Counted from the stretch's first letter, positions 22,770-35,110 are shown. The stretch: 64,000 nucleotides of DNA from Acanthosepion esculentum (GCA_964036315.1 OZ038485.1:93550813-93614812), one strand, 5' to 3'. Translations and numbers: made by a program. The notes: generated from the sequence alone by a model not told the origin.

Positions 22770-23150
22770 TGCTTAGCGAGGTCATAGCACAGGTAATGTA
22801 TAGCGGCTCGGATTTAGGAATCGGAGAACCGAGTTCGAATTCCAGTCGAAACCATTACATTCACTTACGCGCTAATACCCTTGGGAAAGGTATGAATCTT
22901 CTTCTTCTCACCCCCACTCCAACCAAATATGGATAAACAGCAGACAAATATAGCAAACTACCCCCGGAAAAAATCTGAATAGTCAATCATGTATCGAGAG
23001 ATAAATGATCGCCTATGCGTGAATCACTTATGGAACAAAACTGACTGACTGTCTATCGAGAGAGAGGGAGGTATACAGTTTTTCATAAGCTGTTGATAAA
23101 TTTACCATACAGGTTCCATAATTTCCGATACTTCTAAACGGGACGTGTTT
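22770..23150 (+). mobile_element. tRNA-derived SINE
   Basis: Box A-like sequence near 22790, box B-like GTTCGAATTCC at 22833-22843, then body with ACCCTTGGGAAAGG and a tail through GTCTATCGAGAGAGAG and ACAGGTTCCATAATTTC. The tail is shared with 22320-22435, so these copies are longer than the one at 8535. Confidence 0.85.
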
Positions 23151-23529
23151 CAGAAATCCTACTGCAAACGAATGCATGCTCTATCGGACAATCAACTTAA
23201 TAAACCACATAATTGAGAATTCTTATGAATAGAGCTCGTAGCAGAAAAAAAATGCTATCTTCATGATTAGAATGCAGTCAGAACGAGCAATACAAACACA
23301 TAAAGACCTAGATGAAACGAAACCGTTTCATGAGTTTCGAAACGGAAATTAGATGGAAAAGATATTAGGATAGCGTGCCACGTTTACTGAAAACGAACAA
23401 TCTGCATGTTGACAGCAATCGAGTTAATCAAGTGCAAAATTTCGAATGTGGGGTAAGACAAATGTTCTTTTTCTCGCCGGATTTATTTAATGAAGACGAT
23501 TCTAATAGAACTGGGAGACCTACCAATGG
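23151..23529. other. Unassigned sequence upstream of the LINE cluster
   Basis: Nothing recognised. Confidence 0.4.
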
Positions 23530-26201
23530 TTCACACCAGCATTCTCTGCCGCAATATCACACAGGAACCGCTATTTATGGCTATAAAAGCGTGACGACTC
23601 TCGTTATAACAGGCTTTTATTTGTTGCTGCTCGCACTAAATGTAAGCGAGGCATCGAAGGAGCAATGTCCTTGTTTGCCGAGAGAATAAGGTACCGCATC
23701 GCCTTTAACAACTTTGTCTCCAAGAACTCCCTATTCAGAAGACCTCTTTCCCTTGGAATGACATCATTAAACTCCGAATTGAAAATTGCGGCACTGAAGT
23801 TTCGTCTTGGGTAAAAGCTGATTTCATCCCTTCTCGGAAATATCAGTTAAAACCTCAGTCCTCGCCAGGGTTTATTCCAGCATGCTCGACCTCTACATCA
23901 CACAGGAACCACTATTGTTTTTGCTATACCACCATGACGGATCTCGTCAAAATAGGCTCCTATTCGTTGCTGCTCGCAATAAAAGGAGTAAAGTCCCTGT
24001 TTGCCGAGAGAATAAGGCACCGCATCGCCTCAAAAAACTTTGGCTCTCGCGATTATTGGCGACTCTGTAATAGGGCATTAAATAAGTGTAAGGTTTCTAT
24101 TCCTATCCTCTTCAATCACTATAAGGTGTTATCATCTTCTACTGATAGAGCTGAATGCTTTTTTCGTAAATTCTCCTTAAAACTCTCCGTCCTGGGTATG
24201 ACGATATACTATATCCGCGTCCAGTGTAAGACGATAAACTACGTCCAACAACAAGGCGTTTGATCAGGAGGTTTTAAGGAGTGTGGAACCACCTCTTAAT
24301 TACTGGTGTTACCAAGTTCACCCTGACCCGGAGTGGTAGCACCTATTAGGGGTCCCAGCTATGGGCAAATAGTTAACACCGAAACTGAGGTAAAAAGCAT
24401 TATAAAAGCGTCAGAATAGGTTTTAATACCAGAAATACTTTGTAAAAAATTATTACCAGAAATAAATTTTTGAAGGAAAAAAAATATTACCAGCAATATT
24501 TTTTTGAAAAAAAATATTACCAGCATTAGATTTTTGAAAAAAAATACTACAAGCAATACATTTTTAAAATAATATTACCAGCTATGCATTTTTGAGAAAA
24601 AAAAACTATTACCAGAAATAGATTTTTGACAAAACAAAATATTACAAGGAAAAAAAAAGTTGTCGGCATTAAATGACCCATTGAGGTTGATATGCCGTAA
24701 GACACAACAAACCAAACCAAACCTTAAACTCTACTCTCGACTCATGCGGAATATTTATGCCTACCTTTCATTCTAGAACTGATTCTCTGTTGAGTGATAT
24801 GCACATAAACCCTACTATGGTTTCTGCTATCACCTCTAACCTAGATCCCCGCAAAGCATGTGAACCCGATGGTATTCCTGTAATAGTCATTAAGAAGTGT
24901 GCTCTCGAATTGGCTCCTGTTCTCTCTAAACTCTATAATAAATGCCTCGCTGTCTCCTGTTTTCTTGCCTGCTGGAAGTCATCATCTGTTGTTCCAGTTT
25001 GAAGAACTTTGGTGAGACTTCCGACCCTTCCAACTATCAGTCTATTATCATTCTACCATTTTTGGAAACTCCTAGAAGCATTAATAAATTCTGAATTGGT
25101 TCATTATCTCTTATCGCAGGGTCTTTTCCCAGACAAGCAATATGGTTTTTGCTTCTCCAGGTCAACTGCTGAGGTACTGACGATATTTCCAGAAAGATTT
25201 TATCATGCTCTAGATAAGAACGGTGTTACTTGTAATAAATGTAAAGTGTGTCCTCGAAGGAGCTAAGTCCCTGCTTGCCGAGAGAATTCGGTCCCACATA
25301 GCCTCTAGCAACTTTGGCTTTTGTGATTACAGATGGTTCTGTAATAGGGTATTAATTAAGTGCAAGGTCTCTATTCCCCATCTCCAATTTGAAGTGTTAT
25401 TATTCTCTACTGATAGAGCTGAATGCTTTGCCCTTAAATTCTCCTCAAACTCTACTCTTGACTTATCTGTAATATCCCTGTCTAACTTCCCCACCCGAAT
25501 ACAGAGTATCTGTTGAATGATATGCATATAACACCTTTCCATGGTTTCTGCTCACATTTCTAACCTAGATCTCCACAAAGCATGTGGACCCGATGGTATC
25601 CCTGTAATTGTCATTAAGAAGTTCTGAAGTTCTGTTCTCTCGAAACTGTATAATAAATGCCTCCGGCTTTCCTGCTTGCTGGAAGTCATCACCTGTGGTT
25701 CCTGTTTTTAAGAACTCCGGTGAGCCGTCCGGCCCTTCCAACTATCGGCTCTTCTACCTCGTTTTGGGAAACTCCCAGAAGCCCTAATCAATGATGAATT
25801 GGACATTATCTCTCATCGCAGGGCCTTTTCTTAGAGAAGCAATATGGCTGGTGTACTGACGATATTTGCGGGAAGAGTTTACAATGCTCTATATAATGGT
25901 GACGCACTGAGCATCTCGAAAGGCTTTCACAGGTTCTATCATTCAGGTCTTCTCCGCAAGCTGAAAAGTTAGGGTGTCTACGGACACTATTTTGAACTGA
26001 TCCATTCATTCCTATCAAATCGGGAATTGAGAATTATCCTGAACGGCCAATCGTCAAGATCCTTTCGTACTAAAGCAGGTGTCCCCAAGGGTTCCATCCT
26101 TGGTCCTAATCTGTTTTTAAATTTAATTAATGGCCTTCCTGATGACTTCAACTCTCAACTTGGTATCTACACTGATGACACAACATTTTACTTCTGTACA
26201 T
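23530..26201 (+). pseudogene. Decayed jockey-like LINE polymerase, rearranged copies
   Basis: Three same-strand segments repeat parts of one polymerase. The linker before the polymerase is seen in LFAERIRHRIASKNFGSRDY (about 23990) and again in LLAERIRSHIASSNFGF (about 25270), with a partial third near 23640. Polymerase block AVSCFLACWKSSSVVPV lies near 24950 and its counterpart near 25670. Later motifs AGVPKGSILGPNLF and GIYTDDTTFYF (the catalytic YADD region, here YTDD) lie at 26070-26195. There are many frameshifts and stops. A SINE-like retroposon splits it at 24187-24721 and a palindrome interrupts it at 26202. The protein would have copied LINE RNA into DNA at the target site. Confidence 0.85.
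24187..24721 (+). mobile_element. SINE-like retroposon with internal 33-bp repeats
   Basis: The LINE reading breaks at 24186 and resumes at 24722. The flanking duplicate CCTTAAA(A)CTCT (24175-24186 and 24722-24732) is a typical retroposon target duplication. The element starts GTCCTGGGTATGACG, contains GTGGAACCACCTCTTAATTA and CCCAGCTATGGGCAAATAG, then about eight imperfect units of (AATATTACCAG.AATA.ATTTTTGA), and ends in an AACCAA tail. A shorter relative lies at 31999-32341. Confidence 0.8.
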
Positions 26202-26663
26202 TATTTACATTATTCGGACCATTGTCCTCATCTTTGTCGCCATATTTATTACAACGTTTCAGCCATTGTATGCTCTGGCCTTCTTCAGGTTATTGAAATG
26301 TCGAACTGAACCCTTTATTTCGCTCACTGTGGTAGACTGTTCTAGTTCCACGTGCCATGTTTAATGGATGTTAGTTGTCAGTTATCTCCTGTTAATTCCC
26401 CTCTCCAAGTTCTCCACTGCCTTAATCGGGCATTGAAGGCAGTGGACAACTTGGAGAGGGGAATTAACAGGAAATAACTGATAACTAACATCCATTAAAC
26501 ATGGCATGTGGAACTAGAACAGTCTACCACAGTGAGCGAAATAAACGGTTCAGTTCGACATTCCAACCACCTGAAGAAGGAAGGCCGGAGCGTACAATGG
26601 CCGAAATGTTGTAATAAATATGGCGACAAAGATGAGGAAAATAGCCCGAATAATGTAAATAGA
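26202..26663. mobile_element. Near-perfect 462-bp palindrome (foldback element)
   Basis: Arms 26202-26423 and 26436-26663 are complementary over their whole length with few mismatches, around a 12-base loop (26424-26435) in CCACTGCCTT/AAGGCAGTGG. A six-base flank GTACAT at 26196-26201 and 26664-26669 may be the target duplication. Each arm contains CCTGAAGAAGG, a GGCC stem and a GAAA, like the hammerhead-like families. It interrupts the LINE catalytic region. Confidence 0.85.
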
Positions 26664-27900
26664 GTACATATTACCTCATCTCAGAAATATAGACAGATTT
26701 TACTCTTGCCTCGATAGGCAATTTAAATAGTAAATTTTATAATTACCGATTAATTAAAAATTTTCAAAAATTTGAAAATGAAAAATGGATAACTATTTTT
26801 TTGTCTAGTATTACGTTATCGAAGTAATTACAGTAGTGTTAAAAAAATCATGGGCGGTTATAAATAGATAAATTTTAAAATATAGACCGATAATAAAAAT
26901 ACATATTTGAATATTTGTCTCTGTTAAAAATTTTTTGACTATTTTGATTTGTTTTTCATGCATAAAATAAAATTTTTGATTTCTTATTAAAATATGGACG
27001 ATTTAATTGCTTACAGAAATTTACATTTATTAAAAATATCGAAATCTAAAAGATGCATACATTTACTATGGAAAGATTATAAATCAAAATTTCAGCTTAA
27101 AATACTAATGATTATGATATATTTCGAAAATTTGAAGTGTCAATTTCTCAGTACAGCCATTTATATGAAAAACAGAAGAATACGATGTGATAAACCACTC
27201 TATATAGGCTTTTCACATAAAATCAGATAAATAAACATTAATTAATTATTAATTCATAGAATTTTAATTGTATCTTCTTATAAATACCTATATTTTAATA
27301 AAAAATTATGCAAATTAGAAATGAATTGTGAATGAAAGGAAAATTTGCGGTATAAATTTCATAATTACTTATAAGCTATTATATCCGAATAATGCGTTTT
27401 CGATTAGTGCGTATATATTTTATGTACACATTAGACTAATCGTGGGATTAGTGTTTTTTTTATTTTGCGCTGCGCCTAACTTGATACACTCCTTGTTTTT
27501 TATATTCGAAAATGATTTTTTTCATATTTTTACACCCAATTATCTCAACAAAACAGACAAGTTTTGTTCGAGAGCTTAGCGCAGAAAAGAAAAACAAACG
27601 ATCTATTGAAAGTCTCTTATTTCACTGCCAATTAAACGTCTCAATTATTCATACTTTTAACTCGGTTCACAATGGTTTTAATAAAACAATTTTCGGACAG
27701 ACATGAATATTTCCGAAAATAAAGAAAGCTATTAAACTGTCATGTATACTTGAAGGATAGTTTCATTGCCAAATTGTATTAATCATTAAACGCTTCCGTC
27801 CTTTTTTCATTTGATTTGTAAATTGAATTGTTTTCCTTTTCTTTTTCCATTGACTCGGACACTAACGAAATTTCAAATAGAATTTCACCTTCTTTCTCCC
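26664..27900. other. AT-rich unassigned sequence
   Basis: About 1.2 kb is strongly AT-rich with no recognised repeat or coding signature. Confidence 0.5.
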
Positions 27901-30900
27901 ATTTTCTAGGCGTAGTTTTGATGTGTCACAAGATCGAACGTGTAGGGGCATCTAGTGAGAATATAACTCAGTACTCAATGATTTTCTTGGCGTAACTTAA
28001 AAGTGGCACAAGACAGTACGTATGGAGCCATTTAGTGAGGATCGAATTCAGTATTCAATGATTTTCTTGGCGTAACTTAGAAGTGGCACAAGACCGTACC
28101 TATGGAGGCATCTCGTGAGGATCGAATTCAGTATTCAATGATTTTCTTGGCGTAACTTAGAAGTGGCACAAGACCGTACCTATGGAGGCATCTCGTGAGG
28201 ATCGAATTCAGTAATCAATGATTTCCTTGGCGTAACTTAGAAGTGACACAAGACCGTACCTATGGAGGCATCTAGTGAGGATCGAATTCAGTAATCAATG
28301 ATTTTCTTGGCGTAACTTAGAAGTGACACAAGACCGTACCTATGGAGGCATCTAGTGAGGATCGAATTCAGTAATCAATGATTTTCTTGGCGTAACTTAG
28401 AAGTGACACAAGACCGTACCTATGGAGGCATCTCGTGAGGATCGAATTCAGTAATCAATGATTTCCTTGGCGTAACTTAGAAGTGACACAAGACCGTACC
28501 TATGGAGGCATCTAGTGAGGATCGAATTCAGTAATCAATGATTTTCTTGGCGTAACTTAGAAGTGACACAAGACCGTACCTATGGAGGTATCTCGTGAGG
28601 ATCGAATTCAGTAATCAATGATTTCCTTGGCGTAACTTAGAAGTGACACAAGACCGTACCTATGGAGGCATCTCGTTAGGATCGAATTCAGTAATCAATG
28701 ATTTTCTTGGCGTAACTTAGAAGTGACACAAGACCGTACCTATGGAGGCATCTAGTGAGGATCGAATTCAGTAATCAATGATTTTCTTGGCGTAACTTAG
28801 AAGTGACACAAGACCGTACCTATGGAGGCATCTAGTGAGGATCGAATTCAGTAATCAATGATTTTCTTGGCGTAACTTAGAAGTGACACAAGACCGTACC
28901 TATGGAGGCATCTAGTGAGGATCGAATTCAGTAATCAATGATTTTCTTGGCGTAACTTAGAAGTGACACAAGACCGTACCTATGGAGGCATCTAGTGAGG
29001 ATCGAATTCAGTAATCATTGATTTTCTTGGCGTAACTTAGAAGTGACACAAGACCGTACCTATGGAGGCATCTAGTGAGGATCGAATTCAGTAATCAATA
29101 ATTTTCTTGGCGTAACTTAGAAGTGACACAAGACCGTACCTATGGAGGCATCTCGTGAGGATCGAATTCAGTAATCAATGATTTTCTTGGCGTAACTTAG
29201 AAGTGACACAAGACCGTACCTATGGAGGCATCTAGTGAGGATCGAATTCAGTAATCAATGATTTTCTTGGCGTAACTTAGAAGTGACACAAGACCGTACC
29301 TATGGAGGCATCTCGTGAGGATCGAATTCAGTAATCAATGATTTTCTTGGCGTAACTTAGAAGTGACACAAGACCGTACCTATGGAGGCATCTAGTGAGG
29401 ATCGAATTTAGTAATCAATGATTTTCTTGGCGTAACTTAGAAGTGACACAAGACCGTACCTATGGAGGCATCTAGTGAGGATCGAATTCAGTAATCAATG
29501 ATTTTCTTGGCGTAACTTAGAAGTGACACAAGACCGTACCTATGGAGGCATCTAGTGAGGATCGAATTCAGTAATCAATGATTTTCTTGGCGTAACTTAG
29601 AAGTGACACAAGACCGTACCTATGGAAGCATCTAGTGAGGATCGAATTCAGTAATCAATGATTTTCTTGGCGTAACTTAGAAGTGACACAAGACCGTACC
29701 TATGGAGGCATCTAGTGAGGATCGAATTCAGTAATCAATGATTTTCTTGGCGTAACTTAGAAGTGACACAAGACCGTACCTATGGAGGCATCTAGTGAGG
29801 ATCGAATTCAGTAATCAATTATTTTCTTGGCGTAACTTAGAAGTGACACAAGACCGTACCTATGGAGGCATCTAGTGAGGATCGAATTCAGTAATCAATG
29901 ATTTTCTTGGCGTAACTTAGAAGTGACACAAGACCGTACCTATGGAGGCATCTCGTGAGGATCGAATTCAGTATTCAATGATTTTCTTGGCGTAACTTAG
30001 AAGTGGCACAAGACCGTACCTATGGAGGCATCTCGTGAGGATCGAATTCAGTATTCAATGATTTTCTTGGCGTAACTTAGAAGTGGCACAAGACCGTACC
30101 TATGGAGACATCTAGTGAGGATCGAATTCAGTAATCAATGATTTTCTTGGCGTAACTTAGAAGTGGCGCAAGACCGTACCTATGGAGGCATCTAGTGAGG
30201 ATCGAATTCAGTATTCAATGATTTTCTTGGCGTAACTTAGAAGTGGCACAAGACCGTACCTATGGAGACATCTAGTGAGGATCGAATTCAGTAATCAATG
30301 ATTTTCTTGGCGTAACTTAGAAGTGGCGCAAGACCGTACCTATGGAGGCATCTAGTGAGGATCGAATTCAGTAATCAATGATTTTCTTGGCGTAACTTAG
30401 AAGTGGCACAAGACCGTACCTATGGAGGCATCTAGTGAGGATCGAATTCAGTAATCAATGATTTTCTTGGCGTAACTTAGAAGTGACACAAGACCGTACC
30501 TATGGAGGCATCTAGTGAGGATCGAATTCAGTAATCAATTATTTTCTTTGCGTAACTTAGAAGTGACACAAGACCGTACCTATGGAGGCATCTAGTGAGG
30601 ATCGAATTCAGTAATCAATGATTTTCTTGGCGTAACTTAGAAGTGACACAAGACCGTACCTATGGAGGCATCTCGTGAGGATCGAATTCAGTATTCAATG
30701 ATTTTCTTGGCGTAACTTAGAAGTGGCACAAGACCGTACCTATGGAGACATCTAGTGAGGATCGAATTCAGTAATCAATGATTTTCTTGGCGTAACTTAG
30801 AAGTGGCGCAAGACCGTACCTATGGAGGCATCTAGTGAGGATCGAATTCAGTAATCAATGATTTTCTTGGCGTAACTTAGAAGTGGCACAAGACCGTACC

Positions 30901-31180
30901 TATGGAGACATCTAGTGAGGATCGAATTCAGTAATCAATGATTTTCTTGGCGTAACTTAGAAGTGGCGCAAGACCGTACCTATGGAGGCATCTCGTGAGG
31001 ATCGAATTCAGTATTCAATGATTTTCTTGGCGTAACTTAGAAGTGGCACAAGACCGTACCTATGGAGACATCTAGTGAGGATCGAATTCAGTAATCAATG
31101 ATTTTCTTGGCGTAACTTAGAAGTGGCGCAAGAACGTATCTATGGAGGCATCTCGTGAGGATCGAATTCAGTATTCAATG
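27901..31180 (+). repeat. 80-bp satellite array, 41 units
   Basis: The period is exactly 80 bp with no indels. Forty units run from 27981 to 31180, preceded by one diverged unit at 27901-27980. Each unit includes GGCGTAACTTAGAAGTG, CACAAGACCGTACCTATGGA and GAGGATCGAATTCAGT, so most contain an EcoRI site. Variant positions (GACACA/GGCACA/GGCGCA, GGAGGCA/GGAGACA, CTAGTG/CTCGTG, GTAATC/GTATTC) define subtypes. There is no open frame through the array. Its reverse complement matches the downstream half of the tRNA-SINE copies at 31183-31475. Confidence 0.97.
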
Positions 31181-31182
31181 AA

Positions 31183-31475
31183 GCTTAGATGTTGTGATTT
31201 TCCAAGCGTATTTTAGATATGGAAAAATGCCGAATGTATGGGGCACCCATTAATAATTGAACTCACTACACAGTCGTAATTGTTGTAGCTCGCTAACCTT
31301 TACACAACGTCGAGGTACCCCAAAGTATATTCTAAGCGTAGTTCAATTATGGAACGAGGCCGAAAGTGTAGAGCACACAGTGAAGGTCGAACCCACTCTT
31401 CAGTCCTAACTGATCTAGTGAGAAAAGCTTGCTAACCATTACACCGTGTCGAAGTCCTCTTTTCTTTCTTCTATA
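31183..31475 (-). mobile_element. Two tRNA-derived SINE copies beside the satellite
   Basis: On the minus strand one copy has a box A-like GTGTAATGGTTAGCAAGC and box B-like GGGTTCGACCTTCACT. It is followed by TTTCGGCCTCGTTCC and a CTACGCTTAGAA end. A more diverged copy lies between it and the satellite. From box B onward both align with the 80-bp unit (TTCGATCCTCACT, ACGGTCTTG, TTACGCCAAGAA). Confidence 0.75.
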
Positions 31476-31479
31476 TGCT

Positions 31480-31740
31480 TAAATACTTGTTTCTCGAAGC
31501 GCAATATCGGCGAGCGTGGTTCAAATCCAAATCGTGTTTGTTACATTCACTTGGCTAAGATATCAATCCACAATACCATTGGGAAAGATCTGAATCCAAC
31601 TCATCAACGGCCCTGTCTAAGATGTTGAATCCAACTCTTCTAGCTCCACCCCCAACTATGGATTAAACAGCAGAGCAGTAGCGCATTAAAGCCATGGTTG
31701 GCAACCCATTAGAGATAAGTACAATTCTAAAATGAAAACA
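31480..31740 (+). mobile_element. tRNA-derived SINE
   Basis: Box B-like GTGGTTCAAATCC (31518-31530) is followed by the usual body (TTACATTCACTTGGC, ACCATTGGGAAAGATCTGAA, AACTATGGATTAAACAGCAG). A segment around ATGTTGAATCCAACTC is locally duplicated. Confidence 0.75.
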
Positions 31741-31998
31741 GTGTGTTAATATTACATGGTTTCTCTGGCGAAACACTCAACTACCTTAAGATTTACAGAA
31801 ATTGTTAGACATCGACAGTATGTATTGCGTCTGCAAAACGAAGGCACAATAGATTTCAATAGTTATGTATAATCCAGTATATTGTAGACCCCAATGGACA
31901 TTTTAATATATTCATGAAAGAAAATAATGAAGTTTCAGTGGACAGTCTCGAAAATGTGACACTTAAAATATTTTTTAAAAGGCCAGCAGGCAATGTTA
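31741..31998. other. Unassigned sequence
   Basis: Nothing recognised. Confidence 0.4.
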
Positions 31999-32341
31999 AC
32001 TTGTTTGTCTCTTTAGCGGCATAACATCTACTCATGGATCATTTAATACTGAAATTTAATTTTCTTGGGAGGATTGGCAATTTCTTTTGCAAAATTGTAT
32101 TGCTGGCAATTTTTTAATATGAAAATGTTTTGCTGGTATTTTTACACCAATTTTTTTAATACTTTCATATTTTTTGGCCCCAGTTTGGGGGTTAACTATT
32201 TGCCCATAGCTGGGAATCTAGCAGTTGCTTTCTGGGTGAACCTGGGAACAACAGCAGTTATGAGGTGGTTCCACGCTCTCGGAACCTCCCTATCTGAGGC
32301 CTTGCTGCCGGATGTAGTTCATCGCCATACCCAGGACAGTA
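31999..32341 (-). mobile_element. SINE-like retroposon, shorter relative of 24187-24721
   Basis: On the minus strand it begins GTCCTGGGTATGGCGATGAA, contains GTGGAACCACCTCATAACTG and CCCAGCTATGGGCAAATAG, then fewer TACCAGCAA-type units, and ends near ATGCCGCTAAAGAGACAAAC. AATGTTA flanks it on both sides (31992-31998, 32342-32348). Confidence 0.75.
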
Positions 32342-32404
32342 AATGTTAGACCTTCCCGGTTATTCTTTTTTTTTCTTTTGGGGAGAGGTGTTCTTTTCTT
32401 CCGT

Positions 32405-32800
32405 CTTTTTCTAGATTTCACGTTTTATAATCATTTCGACTCAAGTAAGAAGATAAGGTCCACTAAGACGCAAGGGGGTTACTGACAGTGAAATAGAATG
32501 AGAAGACATCCGTGAGCAGACAGGACAATAAATGAAGACAGAAGATGGCAATTTGACGTTGCATTTAAATTTTTGAAGACTCTAGGTGGCAGGGAATGAA
32601 TAAAACGGAAGGGAGTTCCACAGGCGAGAAAAGAAAAATACTAGAATAGAACATACGGCTGGATGTAACTAGTCCAACAATAAATCGGTGAGACCTAATT
32701 GCCAATCTAGTAAACCGTTTAAAGTCATGCAGTCAAAGCACCAAGGCGGAAAGCCATGAAAATATTTGCAGAAAAGACAACCTTTTTTCCTTTATTCATT
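32405..32800 (-). mobile_element. Jockey-like LINE 3' end
   Basis: Reverse complement matches 9801-10199, with recognisable remnants of the C-terminal frame (TRLAIRSHRF) and the same 3' untranslated region, ending near the T-rich stretch at about 32365-32400. It is heavily mutated. Confidence 0.7.
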
Positions 32801-32929
32801 CGACTAGCCCGCTAATCACATATGTAGCGCTATCAGTGCAAGAAAGATAACTATTAATCTCCCTTGCACGAAAGTTACAGTTACAGACATTATAGACAAA
32901 CTAGTGACATTATATCATCACCGATCAGA

Positions 32930-33610
32930 CTCAGAATTATCCCCAATCACGAAGAACTAAAGTTCCCTAAGGGAGGCCCTGTTCCTTGAGCGCCTATTGG
33001 GAATTAAACTCCACTCTGATCTCAAGCGGAACTCATACATACGATATATCGATAAAGATGCTGTAAAAATAGTCGGTTCTCTGTAGGGTTCTAGTAGGTA
33101 CCTGACTCCTGCTATACACTTTACAAGAGGCAATTCAGGACAAAAATGGAGTACTTTTTATCATATATGGGTAAGAGCTATCCAGTCATCACATTCCACT
33201 CTCTATAGAGTCCAAAACGTATACGCGTCCTTTGTGGGTGATGAATTATTTAATACCCTACAAGCTCTTTCTCCTAGACGAAACGTCGCAAGCCCTTGCT
33301 GCTCTATCGCTACTACCAAAAGAAGTGTTCAGACGACCAACACTGCTTAGTTCCATCTGTTATAACCTTCAGAGCTAAGACCCACGATACCACGCACATT
33401 GTAGCGAACCACCCTCATTCCTTCCGTATTCCATTGATGAGAGGTAAGTCCTACTCGAACAGCTTCTTCCCTCGAACCGCTGCTTTGTGAAACCCACTTC
33501 AAAGAGGACCTTTCCTCGCTCACTACAATCTTAACCTATTCAAATGTAGGGCTAACCGTTATCTTCCCCATATATGCGCACAAACTGTTCCTCTTACTCT
33601 GTAACTAGCT
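32930..33610 (+). pseudogene. Jockey-like LINE polymerase C-terminal region
   Basis: Broken plus-strand frames read LERLLGIKLHSDLKRNSYIR, then a tail with ALLYRYYQKKCSDDQHCLVP and SNSFFPRTAAL before a stop at 33488. Downstream CKANRYLP-like residues follow. This is the region after the polymerase palm in jockey/CR1-type elements. The catalytic part is absent. Confidence 0.75.
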
Positions 33611-34739
33611 ACCTTGAATAGCTCTCGGGCTCTGTACAAGATGAACTTCATTATAAAAAATATTTATCTTTATTATTTATAATCTATAGTGCTTAATAGT
33701 AGTAGTAAATTTTGTGAGGTCAACGAATACTCGATGCTCCTTGTAGTAGGGACTTTGTAATCGCAGATACAACTATAGTAACGCCGTTGAACAATACTGG
33801 TGTCAGACGCCTTCGAATAACACTCACACTAATAGCACTTGCTCGATAATACTCGCTCGAATAGTAATCCGTATAGGGAAAGAGTATAGAGAATATCGGT
33901 CCGTATAGTAACAAAGGATAGAGTAGAAATGGTGATCCGTATAGTAATAGAGGATAGACTAGAAATGCAGATCAATCTAGACGTCACACGACTTCCTTCC
34001 TATATATACGTTTCATCTATGGTCACGTGGTCTATTTTTCAATAATGGGATCGCCTGTGTTTGGTCACTGGCGATCTATGTTCAAACTCAAGTGTCGGCA
34101 GCAACAATTTATTCCTTTATAGCAAATAGTAGTAGTCGGTCCCTGCTTGCAATCGAGCACCAGGATCGTCATCCTCTCTGCTTATTTTCTTTCTCCTCTC
34201 TGGTGGCGGCGGTGGCGGATGTGGCTATGAAGGCCCAGCCTACTCCTGTAGTGTTGGTAGGAATCTAAGTCAAAGAGAGTTTGACGAGGTCAATCATTTT
34301 GATTTTGACAGGCAACTCTGCGAGACGGAGAAGCCCACACACTTGGCCAGAAACGACTCTCTCGAGGCTCAAAGCGGATTGAGACAGGCGAAATCTGGCA
34401 AACCTGGCTACAATGGGCTGATGGGGGCAGCCGACAGTCAAGGTGCGCCTTGGTAACGCCAGCCCGACTGGCTTTGCTCTCTTCCGCCGGTTTGACCCTT
34501 GAGATCGTTTAGATCTTTGTCTATTCCGCCGCTGGGATCTTCGGGGGTTGGTCGAGTTCGGTCTGATCCGTCCACTTCCTCGATCTTACTGCCACGGATG
34601 TCCCTACAGGAGCTGAAACAGCAGACAGCTTCGCTCTTGGTATCACTGAAACACGCAAGCTCTTTAACATGACAGGAAACGACCATATACATTTTACACT
34701 GGTTGTAGTGGTAAACAGTTTGTTATTAAGTGTATCAAT
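33611..34739. other. Unassigned sequence, GC-richer in 34200-34700
   Basis: 33690-34000 has several repeats of TCCGTATAGTAA and GGATAGA.TAGAAAT. 34200-34700 is richer in G and C, including a GGTGGCGGCGGTGGCGGATG block. No protein family was recognised and no LTR ends could be fixed, although an LTR element is a possibility. Confidence 0.4.
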
Positions 34740-35110
34740 TTGACTTGTCATCTTTTTTTTTTTAATCATTTCACCCCAAGCAAGGCGAAAATGCTACTAG
34801 TACGCAAAGGGTCGCATGGAGTGAAAGTGAAAGAAAAGACAGATATAGGGAGGATTTAGGAAAGGATAAAAGATGAACGAGATTCAAGAAGATGGCGATT
34901 GACTTTGCATTTAAATTTTTGAAGATTGTCGCTATCAGGGAAGCAAGTAAACTGGAGGGATTTTCACAGGCGGGAAGTGCGAGAAAAGAAATTGTTGGAG
35001 TAGAAGTGGCGGTTGCATTCAGCTATATCAACAGTAAACGGGTGGCATCTAGATAGCAAAATAGTAACACACTTAAAATCATGTAGTCGGGCCACCAGGT
35101 AAAGCTCATG
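34740..35110 (-). mobile_element. Jockey-like LINE 3' end
   Basis: Same family as 32405-32800 and 57940-58310. The plus strand begins with a T run and AATCATTTCACCCCAAGCAA at about 34755. The reverse strand keeps a degenerate C-terminal frame. Confidence 0.7.

Noticed and set aside
27901..31180. Possible CRISPR array (regular short repeats)
   Set aside because: The whole 80-bp period is repeated, with no variable spacers, in a eukaryotic setting. It is a satellite.
33690..34200. LTR retrotransposon start
   Set aside because: The composition and local repeats are suggestive, but I found no TG...CA ends, target duplication or primer-binding site.
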